Source: Marthasterias glacialis
Lineage: Eukaryota > Echinodermata > Asteroidea > Forcipulatida > Asteriidae
NCBI GenBank assembly: GCA_911728455.2
Contig: OU452228.1
Coordinates: 17,490,698 to 17,554,697 of the forward strand
Direction of reading: 5' to 3'
DNA: 64,000 nucleotides
The stretch's first letter is position 1; the number at the start of each line of letters is the position of its first letter. The notes beneath the pieces are model-generated. The model was not told the origin of the DNA, ran no database searches, and saw nothing but the letters and a program-made list of their open reading frames with translations. A program made the translations under genes and the position numbers. Positions 41,700-53,386 of the stretch are shown piece after piece.

Positions 41700-42009
41700 A
41701 TTTTCTGAAACAGCAAATACATATACTGTATTATTTCCTGATACAAAACAGAAAATATTTGAATTTGAATTTCTTCAAGGTTAATTTAGGATTTTATAAT
41801 ACTCGTCTGAGAAGTTATGAAACGAATAATACATGTAAATGCAGGTGGTTTTGACAGCCTCATTTAAAAAAACCCATCATGTGCTATAGCTATTATGCTG
41901 TTATGTTCACAGTACTTTCGGTGTCCAATACTGCTTTGGAATAAAAACAATTAATTTTCAGCAAATGCAGTTAAAACTTCTTGTATCCAAACCGCCAATA
42001 AGGAACGTT
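41700..42009. other. Intergenic, AT-rich
   Basis: No supported gene. Confidence 0.4.
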
Positions 42010-42501
42010 TCATAAATCTTTCCGCAATGCCTTTTCACCTTTCTTTGATACTGCTGCCCTTGAATTAGCTTTTCTTATGTCAAGGTATACCTTTAAAAAT
42101 GCCTTGCACCTGAGCTTAATATAAAATCTAATAATTACTTCCAGGAATTTTTTAGCGCATTCACCACTTATTTTGTTATCAGTTAAAGTACACCAATAGG
42201 TTTGGACACGATAATTAGACGATATATTCTCCATCAACACAGTGTTTATGTTCAACTCGGAAATATTGTGTAAATTTGAACTTGTTAAAAACACTCTACT
42301 GACCAATTCCATTGCTCTGAAAAATAAATATACCTCATCCGAAATCTTAAACAGCCTTCCCCTATTCTGTGCATCTATCCATTCCTTAGTATATGTTAAA
42401 AAAGTTCTCCCAGAAGTTATCGATTGCACAGACCAACATTTCAAAAATTTACAATATATTTGTGCAGTATTATTCAGTTGCTTAGTATATTTCTTTAACA
42501 A
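42010..42501 (-). pseudogene. C-terminal fragment of an uncharacterised transposase-like protein
   Basis: On the minus strand one open frame reads LTYTKEWIDAQNRGRLFKI, then SDEVYLFFRAMELVSRVFL and LEVIIRFYIKLRCKAFLKVY, ending with basic residues. This RGGL(W/F)-x-(I/V)...L-x2-(Y/F)-I-R-x-R pattern is familiar from the C-terminus of repeat-encoded proteins in cnidarians and other invertebrates. No N-terminal part is present nearby. It is opposite in orientation to the neighbouring P and piggyBac genes. Confidence 0.4.
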
Positions 42502-42949
42502 TGCAAATGGTATATAACCCGCTACATATCTGGAAATATTATTTTGTTTTGTGAAAATGTGCCCCCTTCCTGCAAAAAAGGAGTAAAGAACAACTTATCA
42601 AGGCCCCTATGTTGTAGTTTGAAAATGTTTTGATGAACGAAAAAATATCCAGAGCTTGTACTTTTTATTTAGCCTGCCTCACAGTCATAGTTCAAAAGGA
42701 CTACCGACTAGTCCGACAACTGTAGTGTTATTGAATATTACAGAAAGCTTGAGTGATGGGTTAGTATTAATTATTATGTAAGAAACTTTGTTTTCAAACT
42801 TTTGTGGATACTATTTGATAATTTTTTTAATATTTTGTTATTCTGTATCTTTTTTTTTTCAAACTGAATAATGTATGTTGAACAATATGGTTCATATCGT
42901 TTCATTTTCCATAAAGTGAGTTCATTTTTTTGTCATTTACAGTGATGGT
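42502..42949. other. AT-rich DNA, probably piggyBac intron remnant
   Basis: The T-rich right part ends GTCATTTACAG and resembles the intron 3' end of the PB-I gene. Exon 1 was not found. Confidence 0.4.
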
Positions 42950-44447
42950 GACTGTGACATGATGAGCCTACCTTCAACTCCATCGAAGCAAACTCCTGAA
43001 TGTCCTCTGCTCTCAGCAGTTTTGGACCCTGGTCAACCCAGCACAAGCAACCAAAGAGTGCATGCCAACCTCCCTTCAGTTCCACCTGTTCGACAGAGTT
43101 TACGGACGAGGCACCCCTTACAACCGCTCATCGAGCAGTAAACTCAATCGGATTCAGAGGTAGAATCACAAGGGCAACAGTTGAGGAAACGACCAAAGCA
43201 CTGCGGTAAGGAAACTTTACCCAGTAGGCGTCGCCGCAGAGTTTCCCCACCACCTGCAAACTCATCATCAAGCTCAAGCTCATCGAGTGATGATGAACCA
43301 GAGGTCTCTCCATGGAGAAGCGCCACTGAGATTGATGACGGTCTTGATCAGCAACCTTCATTTGCACCCAATCGACAACCCGGCACTCAGCTACCAGCAA
43401 TGCAAGACTACACCCCTGGCCAACTCTTCAAGCATTTTTTTAGCGCAAACGTCATGCGGACTCTAGTAAACAACACCAACAAACAGGGCCAGAAAATGAA
43501 GGATGCTGGGAAAAAATACAACTGGAAACCCACATCAGTGCATGAGATGTATAGTTTCATCCCTGTCATCATCTTCATGGGCCAGGTATCAGTGCCAAGT
43601 CTACAAGAATACTGGTCTGAGGATGGGTTTTTTGGCCAGCCCTTTGCCAAGCCACAGGTTCATGGCATTATTATGGAACGTGCATATATCTGACCCTGAG
43701 GAAGACGAAGAAAATCAACGGTACAAGAATGAGAAAGATCCCCGCTATGACTGCCTCTTCAAGGTACGACCACTGTATGATGATATAAAGGTAGCTTGTG
43801 CTTCATTTTACATGCCGAACATCAACATATCCATTGATGAGCGAATGGTTGCCTCGAAGGCCCGCATAGGAATAAAACAATACATCAAAGACAAGCCTAC
43901 GAAATGGGGCTACAAACTCTTCATCATATGTGATTCCAAGACTGGCTATACATGCAATTTTAACATTTATGTCGGCAAAGAGGAGGATCAGTCGGACAAG
44001 GGGCTCACGTATGATGTAGTGACAAAACTAATGAGGCCCTACTTTGGACATGGTTACCGTGTGTTTATGGATAACTTTTATAGCAGCCCTCTCTGTTCCG
44101 GGACTTGTTTCGCAAGAAAACATTAGCATGTGGGACAGTTCATGAGAACCGTCGAGGCTTTCCAAAGTCAAAAGAAAATAAAATTGAAAAAAATGCCCCA
44201 CGTGGTACCATTCGTTGGTTACGACAAAATGAACTGCTTTTTGTCAAGTGGAAGGAAACTAGAGAAGTGACGATGTTGTCCACAATGCACACTGCTTGTA
44301 GACCGGATACTGTCTCAAGAAAATCGAAAAACTGTGAAAGCGGACAGTTTGAGAAAATTGAAGTTCCCATCCCTCCCTCTGTCAAAGACTATAACAAGTC
44401 AATGGGTGGGGTGGATCTTTCAGATCAATTGGTCCATTACTACAATG
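42950..44447 (+). pseudogene. piggyBac transposase, degraded relative of PB-I
   Basis: Colinear with PB-I exon 2: VRQSLRTRHP, RRRRVSPPP, TPGQLFKHFF, VHEMYSFIPVIIFMG, NISIDERM, VFMDNFYSS and GGVDLSDQLV are all present. Defects: a TAA at 43139, frameshifts near 43650 and 44090, and an abrupt end at about 44447 in the middle of the YYNV motif, where Harbinger-like sequence begins. The three catalytic aspartates are still readable, but no full-length product is possible. Confidence 0.85.
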
Positions 44448-45600
44448 TAGCCACGGGTTTTTCAGAAGTTTTTCTCGATCTAATAAAATGCCTTCTCTAC
44501 TTTGGTAATCACTATATGTAATTCTGTACATCCTCCTCACTCTCGCACCATGTTGGAATACCTGAGCTTTACTGCTTAATCTTCAGAAATGTGTTGATGT
44601 ATTCGGAAAATAGACCACCGGATTTAGTAGCTGGATTGTTCTGTTCTTTTTTCTCAAAATGCCACACACACTCAACACTTCATGTGACTTCGTGTGGAGG
44701 TTAGCCACAAACATTGAATTTCGAACATTAGGACATTTGTTTGGTGTTGGGAAATCCACATGTTGTGTGATAGTTCAACAGACGTGTGCTGCATTAAAAG
44801 ATGTCTTTCAACCCACAATCAAGATGGACACTGGTGCACGTCTTCAGGTAACTTGATTTCTATTTATATTGTCAACTGTATAACTGTGACTTTTGGCCTT
44901 TTGGATCGGATTTTGTTTGTATATAGAGTATTTCCAAAAACTTTCCTTATTTGTATTTAACTAAGCTTGAATACTTGATTTGTTTATTGTCTAGAATTCC
45001 TTACGTGGATTCGAGAGACGGAACGGCTTTCCCCAAGTCGCTGGCGCCATCGATGGCTCACATATACCAATCAAAGCACCTCGAGAAAATGACAAAGACT
45101 ACTATAACAGGAAAGGGTTCTATTCAATTATTTTACAGGCAGTTGTGGATTTCAGTGGCTTATTCGTTGATATTTGTTTGGGATGGCCAGGGAGTGTTCA
45201 TGATGCTCGAGTACTGGGGAACTCGAATTTGTACAAAAAGTTAAGTACAGATACCTTGTTTCCTTCTGATCTAAATAAAAATATTGATGGTGTTGAGGTG
45301 CCAGTGTTGTTATTAGGGGATCCAGCATACCCCTTGCTAAAGAACCTTACAAGGAGTTTAGTGACAACGGGAGGCTGACAAGACAGCAGCAGATGTTAAA
45401 CACAAAGCTGAGTGGTGCGAGGTGTGTTGTGGAAAGGAGCTTTGGTCGTCTGAAGGGTCGATGGAGAATTTTGGATAAACAAAATGACCATGCCCTTGAG
45501 TTTGTTCCCGTTTTAGTATTTGTTTATTGCATTCTTCACAACATTTGTGAGGAAAGAGGGGAAATATTCCATGAACACTGGCTCAATGACCAAGAATATA
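44448..45600 (+). pseudogene. PIF/Harbinger transposase (DDE_4 type), disrupted
   Basis: A first segment (about 44650-44847) has RLATNIEFRTLGHLFGVGKS, the helix-turn-helix of Harbinger transposases, ending at a GTAACT donor. After an intron ending GTCTAG (44994), the catalytic part reads AGAIDGSHIPI (Asp at 45052-45054), LLLGDPAYPL (Asp at 45319-45321) and CVVERSFGRLKGRW (Glu at 45432-45434), the Harbinger DDE. A small deletion near 45340 shifts the frame before the final Glu. The left border interrupts the piggyBac above and the right border joins KDZ-like repeat copy 3. Ends and the Myb-like partner gene were not found. Confidence 0.8.
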
Positions 45601-46021
45601 ATTTGGGTGCAGATGCAAAGAACAGCTAGAAATTCTGCATTTGCTTCGCTGTTTCATTATAATAAGTTTGTTTGGGGATGGTATGGGTTTCTGCATCTGT
45701 TGGACATATCATACTCCGAACAGTTTATCTGTCCTGAAAGCAGCTGAGGCAAAGACCCAAGTATCATTATATGTGATGCTGCACATTTGTCTCTGCGGAA
45801 AGACCTCTCTCTTTGGAAGGAGAATGTCCAGAGGGCAACCAGAGAAACAGGCCATTCATCAACCAGATAGGTTTTATTTTATTATGTTGGCATGGTTGTT
45901 GTTGTTGTCATGTTCTCCAAGTGTGTTACTCCGATGTGTATAGGACAAAAGAATTTGCTGGGGAAAATAACCTGTTAACAGCTTCCATTATTTTTATGAA
46001 GTTACAAATCACTCTTGTTTT
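45601..46021 (+). pseudogene. KDZ-like exon B repeat, copy 3
   Basis: A 421-bp segment closely matching 15044-15470 and 17352-17782, with the same YNKFVWGWYGFLHLLDI frame and the same TGA before GKDP. It begins and ends abruptly inside the unit and is joined to Harbinger on the left and to piggyBac on the right. Confidence 0.75.
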
Positions 46022-46696
46022 TCACGGATGGAGGGACCCGGAAACACATACCCTCAACAGAAAATTTACTGATAAACGACAGGTCGGTTGAAGGCTAAGG
46101 TCATCCCTGCTCCTCCTCAAGCAGTAGATTACACCAGATGCATGGGAGGAGTAGACCGAGGCGACCAGCTCCGATCTTACCATACCTGTGCGAGGAAGTC
46201 CCAATACTGGTGGCGGGGCATTTTGTTTTTCCTCATAGATAACGCCAGGTTAAATGCTTGGTTGGCATACAAGCATCACCATCCATCTACCACGAATGAC
46301 AGCAACAGCAGCAGTGATGAAGATGAGGAAAAACGAAATGTCCCCCAGACAACCAAGCAGACCACCCATATCCAGTTTGTGTTGGAGATAACCAATGGTC
46401 TCATTGATGGATTTGCCAGGGGAGACACTCCAAGGCAAGTTGCAGGATCCTGCCCTGTCCCCACACCCAACGCTGCAGGCCACTTCTCCGCAAAGATGCC
46501 TGGGCGGTATGCATGGTATTGCCGAGTGTGCAGGAAGAACAACATAACAACCAAGAGTGGCAAACCAAAAACAACGAGACGAAGCTGCCCAGTATCTGGA
46601 GTAAGCCTCTGCCCAGGGGCATGCTTCCTGCTGTACCACCAAGCCACTGCACCACCAGCTGACTCCTCCACTGCCAACACCTCCACCACTGAGTAA
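46022..46696 (+). pseudogene. piggyBac transposase C-terminal fragment (third subfamily)
   Basis: The segment reads HTLNRKFTDKRQVG and, after a small shift, PPQAVDYTRCMGGVDRGDQL with the third catalytic Asp, then YWWRGILFFLIDNARLNAWL and a C-terminal finger (WYCRVCRKNN...CPGACFLLYH), stopping at 46694-46696. The first two catalytic blocks are absent. Subfamily differs from PB-I and PB-II and may match the fragment at 16190-16561. Confidence 0.75.
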
Positions 46697-47000
46697 AGAA
46701 GACCAAAGCCAGCCAAACTCCCAGTCTACTTCGTGCCAAAACAACCACCCTCCCACAACTCCCATCCAACCCTACCCCAAAGTCACCCTTAAAAAAAATA
46801 TAAAAAATATATAAAAAAAAAATTAAAAAAAACCACTAAATGTGTACAAAAAAGGCAATGATGTAAAGGTTATCTGTGAACAGCCAGTGTGGTTAAAAGT
46901 CGCTGAATCTGAAACCATGTGCGAGGAAACATACACAGAAATTGGTCTGAGCCTAACAAAAACAATAATTTTTTGAAATTTATAAAAATATTTGCTCTTA
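46697..47000. other. Intergenic, A-rich
   Basis: C/A-rich, then A-rich (46790-46835) low complexity. No gene. Confidence 0.5.
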
Positions 47001-47004
47001 AACA

Positions 47005-47216
47005 GGTGTTGGGATTTGATGGGTAAGGCACTGCAGGCCCACACTCTTCATACTTCGTATAAGTCCAAGAGTACTCAACCCATCAAATCCCAACAGGTAA
47101 GAGCCTGCTGGGATTTGATGGGATGGGTACTAATGCAGAATGTGTGCTGTTGGGATTTGATGGGTTGTGTACTGTGTACTAGCAGTGCTATTCCATGGTG
47201 TTGGGATTTGATGGGA
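47005..47216. repeat. Cluster of GTTGGGATTTGATGGG motifs
   Basis: Four direct copies (about 47007, 47107, 47149 and 47200; the second reads GCTGGGATTTG...) and one inverted copy (CCCATCAAATCCCAAC, about 47079-47094) occur within 212 bp, separated by 26-77 bp of unrelated sequence. One more copy lies at 36696. Confidence 0.8.
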
Positions 47217-48290
47217 TGAGGACCGATACTAGTAAATATACTTAGGAGGTTAGGGTTAATTTACAAAGAAAATAAAAAAATTAAAAAACCTTTCAAATTA
47301 CTTACAATACATGTTCTCTTTTTGATCAAAATATTGAATCATTTAATGTTATGTAAAAGGAAAAACCAAAACAGCAAAATTAACTTTTTTCATTCTTTCT
47401 TTCATTACAAACTATTTGGTTGTTACCAGTTTTAGAGCACATAACTTTTCAATGGAAACGGCAAAACATTGTGGGAAACCACGACTTTGTTTAGGTTCTT
47501 CGGGATGAAGTTATTGTTACATGTAATTCACATCTGTTTCAAGGAAAGAAAAATATGGACTTTGGTCCCCCCCAAAAAATAAAAAAAATAAATAAAAATG
47601 CTTACAGAAATACACTGCTATTGTTGAATACATGTAGGTGACCTATAACAGAGGACATTAAGGTCCCCGGTTCTGGAAAGGTCCAAGTTGGAAATCGTGT
47701 TCAAAACCAAAGGAATTGTTTCTAAAATAGTACAAACAAAAGAGGGATATAGTAGGTCTCCGATTGGGGGCTGGTCATTTCACACTCTAGCAAGCTCGCT
47801 CCAACCAAAGAGAGAGGACGTCCTTTCTCGAGGCTCAACAAACGACCCCGTCTGAACTCACTCCGAAAAGGGTGATGGAGTTGAAGGTGGAGTCGAGCTC
47901 TGAACAAAACTTTGCATTAGCACTTGTTTGTAAGGCTGCTTTTTTCAGAAAAAGAGAAGGGGGCATCAAATTTTCGGGGTGTACAGGGGAAAAAACAGCT
48001 TGACCCAAAGCCAATTGCAACGGTGAAGCGGTTGATGGCAAAGTCATCCTCTCGGTCTCCTACAAAATTCGCTGCATTCTGGTAGAAGGAGTGCAGGGTT
48101 GCCATCGACGAAGGGTGAAGGAGGCTGAGGAGATATGTCAAGTAGGAACAGTGCTTCCACTTCCCAAAATTTTATTTCCTGAGATTGGCACAATTTTTTC
48201 CTTAAATTTTCCCAAATTTCCTCGTACACCAACTACAATTACTTGAAGTTATGAACACATCTATACTAGCTAGAATCATATCTCGTCAAA
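47217..48290. other. Intergenic, no gene seen
   Basis: AT-rich to 47640. 47640-48230 has moderate GC and open minus-strand stretches without recognisable motifs. Confidence 0.4.
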
Positions 48291-49490
48291 TGAGGGCGCT
48301 ATTTATGTAACGGCTATACGACTCATGAACTCGTGACCTATGTTCAGCCGCGTCACGCCCGCGAGTTCGTTGACTTCGCTACTCCCTATCGAATCGGCGT
48401 ATAGATATGACTCGTTTGTTTGTGTGAATCGCCGCACGTCGTCGAGAGTTGCCATCTTGGATTCTCTACAAACAGCTGATCGACACACGAAAAAAAAAAA
48501 TCACCGTTGATATTTTCCCGATTAATTAAGCAACGATCGGTAAGTTGTTCACTCTATATCTTGACTTTGATGTTAATTTTGATATATATGGGGTGGGAAT
48601 ATGGGATTGAGACCCAGAAATATGGTAGCTACGTACATTTTAAAACTTGAAAAACAACAACATCAACATGAAATGTGCTGCGCACAATTTTTTTTCACGA
48701 TCTCAAAATGTCATCACCGATTATCGCAATTCCATTTTGCCATTTTAACAAATTAACACGTCGCTCCAGGACAATTGTGTCGGTGCGATTTAAACTTTGT
48801 TTTTTAATTTATAAACGTACAAGAGCATGTTTTGAACTAAAATATGAGCATTTAAGAGGGTAAGATAAATTAAATGTATATTTTCCTACAATGTTTGCTC
48901 ATGAAATTCGATCAAAATCCCCTTGACAGAAAATGGAATGGTCTGGGTGATCTACGTCCGATGTAGAAAAATGGATTATTCCATTAATGAAATGGGGGTG
49001 GGATTTTAATTATGATGGCAAAATTAAAATTAAAACCCCATTCAATGTTTTTCTGAACAGACTGCACATAAAAACATTGTAGTAACCATAGTTATAATAA
49101 CATAACCGGTCATGCATGGATGCTTTGCTTGCCTTTACAATTTGATTGTTTATATATATTAAAAACAGCCGCTGCCGCCGTAGGCCTAGCCCTAGATCTG
49201 GATTTTTTATTTTTTTTTATTTAAGATCTAGCCGTGCGGTGGTCGAGCCCTGGTAAAATTTTGGTTTCATCTAAAGATATTATGTTTCCATGGTGGCGGT
49301 GCCCAGGTCAAATTTCCAAAGTAAACAGTAGTTGTGGGCCATGTCCAAATTAAAACTTATTTTTTAACCAGATCAAAAAATAATATAATAGTCGCCGTGG
49401 CCAAAATGTTTGGGAAGATGTTTGGTTGGGAAGTATTATTTAATTAAACGGAATACCATTTTTCTCATCTGTTTTCTTTTCTTTTATTAG
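48291..49490 (+). promoter_or_regulatory. Promoter, non-coding exon and leader intron of the 49500 gene
   Basis: A CpG-rich block (48340-48450) with GTTGCCATCTTGGA, a YY1-type initiator, is followed by a donor GGTAAGTT (exon end 48539). The intron runs to CTTTTATTAG (49490), nine bases before the ATG. Same design as 6240-7068 for the family's intact member. Confidence 0.5.
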
Positions 49491-49499
49491 ATTTCAATC

Positions 49500-50260
49500 A
49501 TGGACTGGGATTCAAGGAAGGAGCCGTTGATGACGTCAATTGGACCCCTTCATGAATTGGTTCCAGATCGTATGACAAACCAAATAGTGTGTGAAATCCT
49601 GGCTGCTATAAAAAAAAACCCTGGTCCACGAGATGCAACGCAGCCATCCATGGGTTGGATACAACCGTGTTCGGGAGCATTGTCAAAAAAGATGACAAGT
49701 ACGCCGCCCTCATCCTGCCAACACCCTTTGACAGCTCTACAAGTTACATCCTAGGATTCCTCGTAGAGGAAGTGAAATGCGTCATGAAGCGCCAGCTGGC
49801 AGACCATCTCCCAGGTGGCATATTTCACGAACCATCACCAGACTTGGAGAAACAAGCAGCATCATGCACAAGTGACAATATCTCGGGTGAACATGTCTTT
49901 GTGGTATGGGATGCAAAAAAACTTCGCGCCCATACAGCTTGTACAACGAAAGTGTCATGCAAAACATTATTTCAAACCAACAAAGTTCGGGAAATGTACC
50001 TAGCTGGAAAAACCAGAACAGAGAAAGACATTATTATCAAAGAGGCCACAAAACAGGCAGCAATAGACAGGAAAAAGGACATGTTGAAAGGATGCATACT
50101 TGTGAATGAAATGAAGAAAAGGTTGGAAGAGTCAAGACAGTTGATTGAAAAGAGAGAGGGAAATAAAAGAGACTTTAAAGAAAAGACTCTAGAGGCAGTA
50201 ATAGAGCATGGATTCTGGGAGACAGAAGAAGAACACATCTATACCTCAGACCTAAGCTAA
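49500..50260 (+). pseudogene. Internally deleted member of the NPGP/transposase-like family
   Basis: The ATG at 49500 opens MDWDSRKEPLMTSI and runs to CEILAAIKKNPGPRD; NPGP is at 49617-49628. Within 30 codons the frame shifts (about 49660) and the sequence jumps to the C-terminal part: LILPTPFDSSTSYILGFLVE, RQLADHLPGGIFHEP, a charged coiled coil, and EHGFWETEEEHI, which align with the LPGG, coil and GLWQSEEQMI blocks of the intact protein. About 700 residues including the RNase H-like core are missing. The Tudor-like tail is also absent. Looks like a non-autonomous deletion derivative that kept its promoter, leader intron and NPGP. Confidence 0.65.
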
Positions 50261-52200
50261 GCATATGTTGTCAACGAAACCAGACTAATCAAACAGCCGC
50301 CGGGTGTAACCCTCTGTTCATTTCACTTTTCATTTAGACACAAATCTACTGTATTTTTACTTGATTGTCTTGATTGGTGTGTGGGTTTTTGGTGTTGATG
50401 TTTTCTGTGTTTTTTATAAATTTTCTACTCTTTTTACCATTATACTGGCATTGTAATTTGACCTTAGGGTCACGATGATTGCCAATTTTAATAAAATCCA
50501 AATTCAATTCAATTTTATGGAAACACACAAGGCAGTATACATCACAGGTGTAGGATGCTTCTCATTCCTCAGAGTACTGGGCTCAAATAACATACTCTGG
50601 GATTTTATAAAAAAAACACTACCAGTCTTCCAGCAATTTTCTGCTTTATTTTCCTAAAATGTTGTGACTTTGAAAACCAAGTCTAGGTTTTGATCTTTAG
50701 ATTTCATTTGCAGGTCAATTCATGAAACGTCTTGACATTATGCGCAAAGAGCCAAGCAGTCGGCGTGAGGAGGTATCCAAGTTCAACAAAATAACAGGAA
50801 TACACCAATGACGGTTTATCCATGAGGTTTTCAAGGGATCGTACAAGCACTAAATAATGAAAAGAACTCATCTCCGAACTGAAAGTCTGTCCTTTTTCCA
50901 ATCAAACCCTTAGTGTTTTGGGGCTGACGCCATGTTGGTTTTTCAAAAGCCTATGTTCACACTGTACCTGGGTGGAGTTAACACCATCTTTTCTCTGGGT
51001 GCAGTGTGACAGAAGAAGACACAAGGAGCATTGTGTGGTTTTGGGAATGCATTACCGATCTCTTTGTTAAAGCTCTGGTGGAGGGTGTTGTTATGCAACA
51101 CTTACATCAGAGATGCAACTGATTATCAAAAAAAGAAAAATCTGAAAAATCTAACACTAAAAAATACATGTCGGGATTTTGGGCAATGTCCGGAATGTGG
51201 GCAACATGACGCATGGTCAGCGCCGCACTTGGTGCGAACCCTGCCGCTAGCAATAGTGGGACCAGGGCCGTGTAAATGGGAGGAAAATACTCAATGTATA
51301 CCTTCATTAAATTACCTCATCATTTTAAGTGCTCTTGACTGTTTAAAAAAAACGGTCATGAAAATTATGTCAACATTCGTTTACAATAAATGTTTTGCCA
51401 TCTTTTCATACAATTTTCGTTTCTACGGGATGAGCATACATTTTATCCCGCCCCCCCCCCCCTTTATCTACAGATTAACAAAGTGGCCAGTTGGTTGAAT
51501 TGAAAATAAAAGAAGACAGAAATGTTTTTCTCAGCGGAAAAACAGAGTGCTGAGGATGGTAAGTTGTACCAAAACTTAGTTCAATGCATACTTTTGATTT
51601 TATAACATTATTTCTTCTTTCATAATCACTACTGTTAGGACATGCTGTTGTGTTAACATTTTCATACCTGAAATGTATCATGGGCAAATGGTGTACAAAA
51701 GGTTGTGATGGTAATTTATTAACCCGATATCGTGACTTGTAGGTCGTTAACACATTCTTATTATCTTTATATTCATGACACCACATTTTAATTTAATTAG
51801 TTTTAAATAATTAGTCAGTTGTTGTGTTGTGTTCTGTTGTGTAAACATTTTCATACCTGAAAAAATCAAGTCTGTGCTACACCAGAGTGTCGAGATATAT
51901 CCGTTTCAATTAGTTTGTTTACTTACTAAGCAAGATGTACATATTAGGTTAACAAAAAGAAACATCAATAAATTACTTAATTAATGCAAAATTCTAAATG
52001 AGCTCTTGTCTTGGATTGTTTTACTATTTTTACCAACATAAAACAATGTAAAAATGTCCACTGCCACGTTTTTTTTACACAAGAATGAATGGAGAAATGA
52101 ACTAAGTTTGCTTACCACCTGATGTTCTGAAAGTTCACCTCCGAATAAGAATAAGATAGCTCCTCTTTTAAAGTAACTTCAAATTCAAGATGATTCTTTA
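50261..52200. other. Intergenic, no gene seen
   Basis: Mostly AT-rich. The open frame at 51031-51498 shows no motif. A run of C at 51450-51462 is low complexity. Confidence 0.45.
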
Positions 52201-52239
52201 GAATGTGACTGTGTGAGTACACCATACTTCCGTACAGAT

Positions 52240-52388
52240 CCCCATCTTCACTGCTGGATCCCCGCCTACACTGTTGTGCTGTGCATGCTACTGACTTCAT
52301 GATGAACCCTGGACCCAAGGAAAGCAACCCACTCCACTCAAATCAAACCATGGAGGTTGGAATTCAGCTCAACAAGTGTGACTCCTAA
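52240..52388 (+). other. Possible 2A-like remnant (DFMMNPGP)
   Basis: A frame without ATG reads LHCCAVHATDFMMNPGP, with NPGP at 52305-52316, and runs to a stop at 52386-52388. It shares D and NPGP with the 2A consensus, but not the glutamate, and its lead is only weakly hydrophobic. Could be chance. Confidence 0.3.
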
Positions 52389-52632
52389 AGGCCACTCCAG
52401 TTTTCGTAATGTCAGCTTTGAGTTGACAGTTCTGAATAAACATATGTAGATAGCATGGTTACACAACGACAAACTTGAGTCTACCTGTGGTTGAACGAAG
52501 CAGCCGTACTATGACCGCCACATCAACAACGTACAGCACAGCAGCATTGTTCGGTACAGCGCAGAGCACGCCGGCGTGGTGGTTGTCGTAATGGTAATAC
52601 AATATTTCCAAAAAACTTTGCGTGTACGTCTG

Positions 52633-53386
52633 CACTGCAACCTACTCCTAGAACTATGAGGTTCGTTCCGCTATCGTCTCCACGAGCCTCATAGAGTGAT
52701 ATGTACAAAATCCTATTCGAAACTTTCTGCCCTTCACGTTTACATGGCTACAGTTCTTTTTTGAAATCAGATCTCGCCAAAACTAGGCTCTATGTGTTCT
52801 TTCAACTCTGATCGAGCGTTGCACTGGTCCAGAAAATCCACTCCGCAAACTAAAAGTTGTTAAAAAGTGATAAATTCTCACCGTAATTTAGATCCCATTC
52901 AAACAGTATTGCAACAAATATGGCGACCGGAGTTGCAAAATTAACTGGTATGCTGCTATGCCGTGCGCTGGTCCTATGGGCTGGTTCCGCGTACCAGTTA
53001 ATTTACAAATTTGTAAATTAACTGGTACGCGGAACCAGCCCATAGGACCAGCGCACCGCATAGCAGCATACCAGTTAATTTTGCAACTCCGGTCGCCATA
53101 TTTGTTGCAATACTGTTTGAATGGGATCTAAATTACGGTGAGAATTTATCACTTTTTAACAACTTTTAGTTTGCGGAGTGGATTTTCTGGACCAGTGCAA
53201 CGCTCGATCAGAGTTGAAAGAACACATAGAGCCTAGTTTTGGCGAGATCTGATTTCAAAAAAGAACTGTAGCCATGTAAACGTGAAGGGCAGAAAGTTTC
53301 GAATAGGATTTTGTACATATCACTCTATGAGGCTCGTGGAGACGATAGCGGAACGAACCTCATAGTTCTAGGAGTACACTGCAACC
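52633..53386. mobile_element. 734-bp near-perfect foldback element with 10-bp target-site duplication
   Basis: Element 52643-53376. The two 367-bp arms are reverse complements around 53009/53010, with no indel and about one mismatch that I can find (near 52970 / 53050). CACTGCAACC is present at 52633-52642 and 53377-53386. The ends begin TACTCCTAGAACTATGAGG and match the 70-bp element at 3613-3682. Both arms carry the same non-coding sequence. Long terminal inverted repeats with 9-10-bp duplications are typical of Mutator-like (MULE) elements, so a MULE-related foldback MITE is my best guess. Confidence 0.9.

Noticed and set aside
46250..46769. Three long minus-strand frames (up to 171 codons)
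   Set aside because: Antisense to the piggyBac C-terminal finger; low-complexity Trp/Cys/Val composition.
47005..47216. CRISPR array
   Set aside because: Only 16-bp motifs, irregular spacing and one inverted copy; eukaryotic context.
52523..52708. Minus-strand ORF identical at its start to a plus-strand ORF at 53311
   Set aside because: Both are readings of the two arms of the palindrome; the identity is structural, not two genes.
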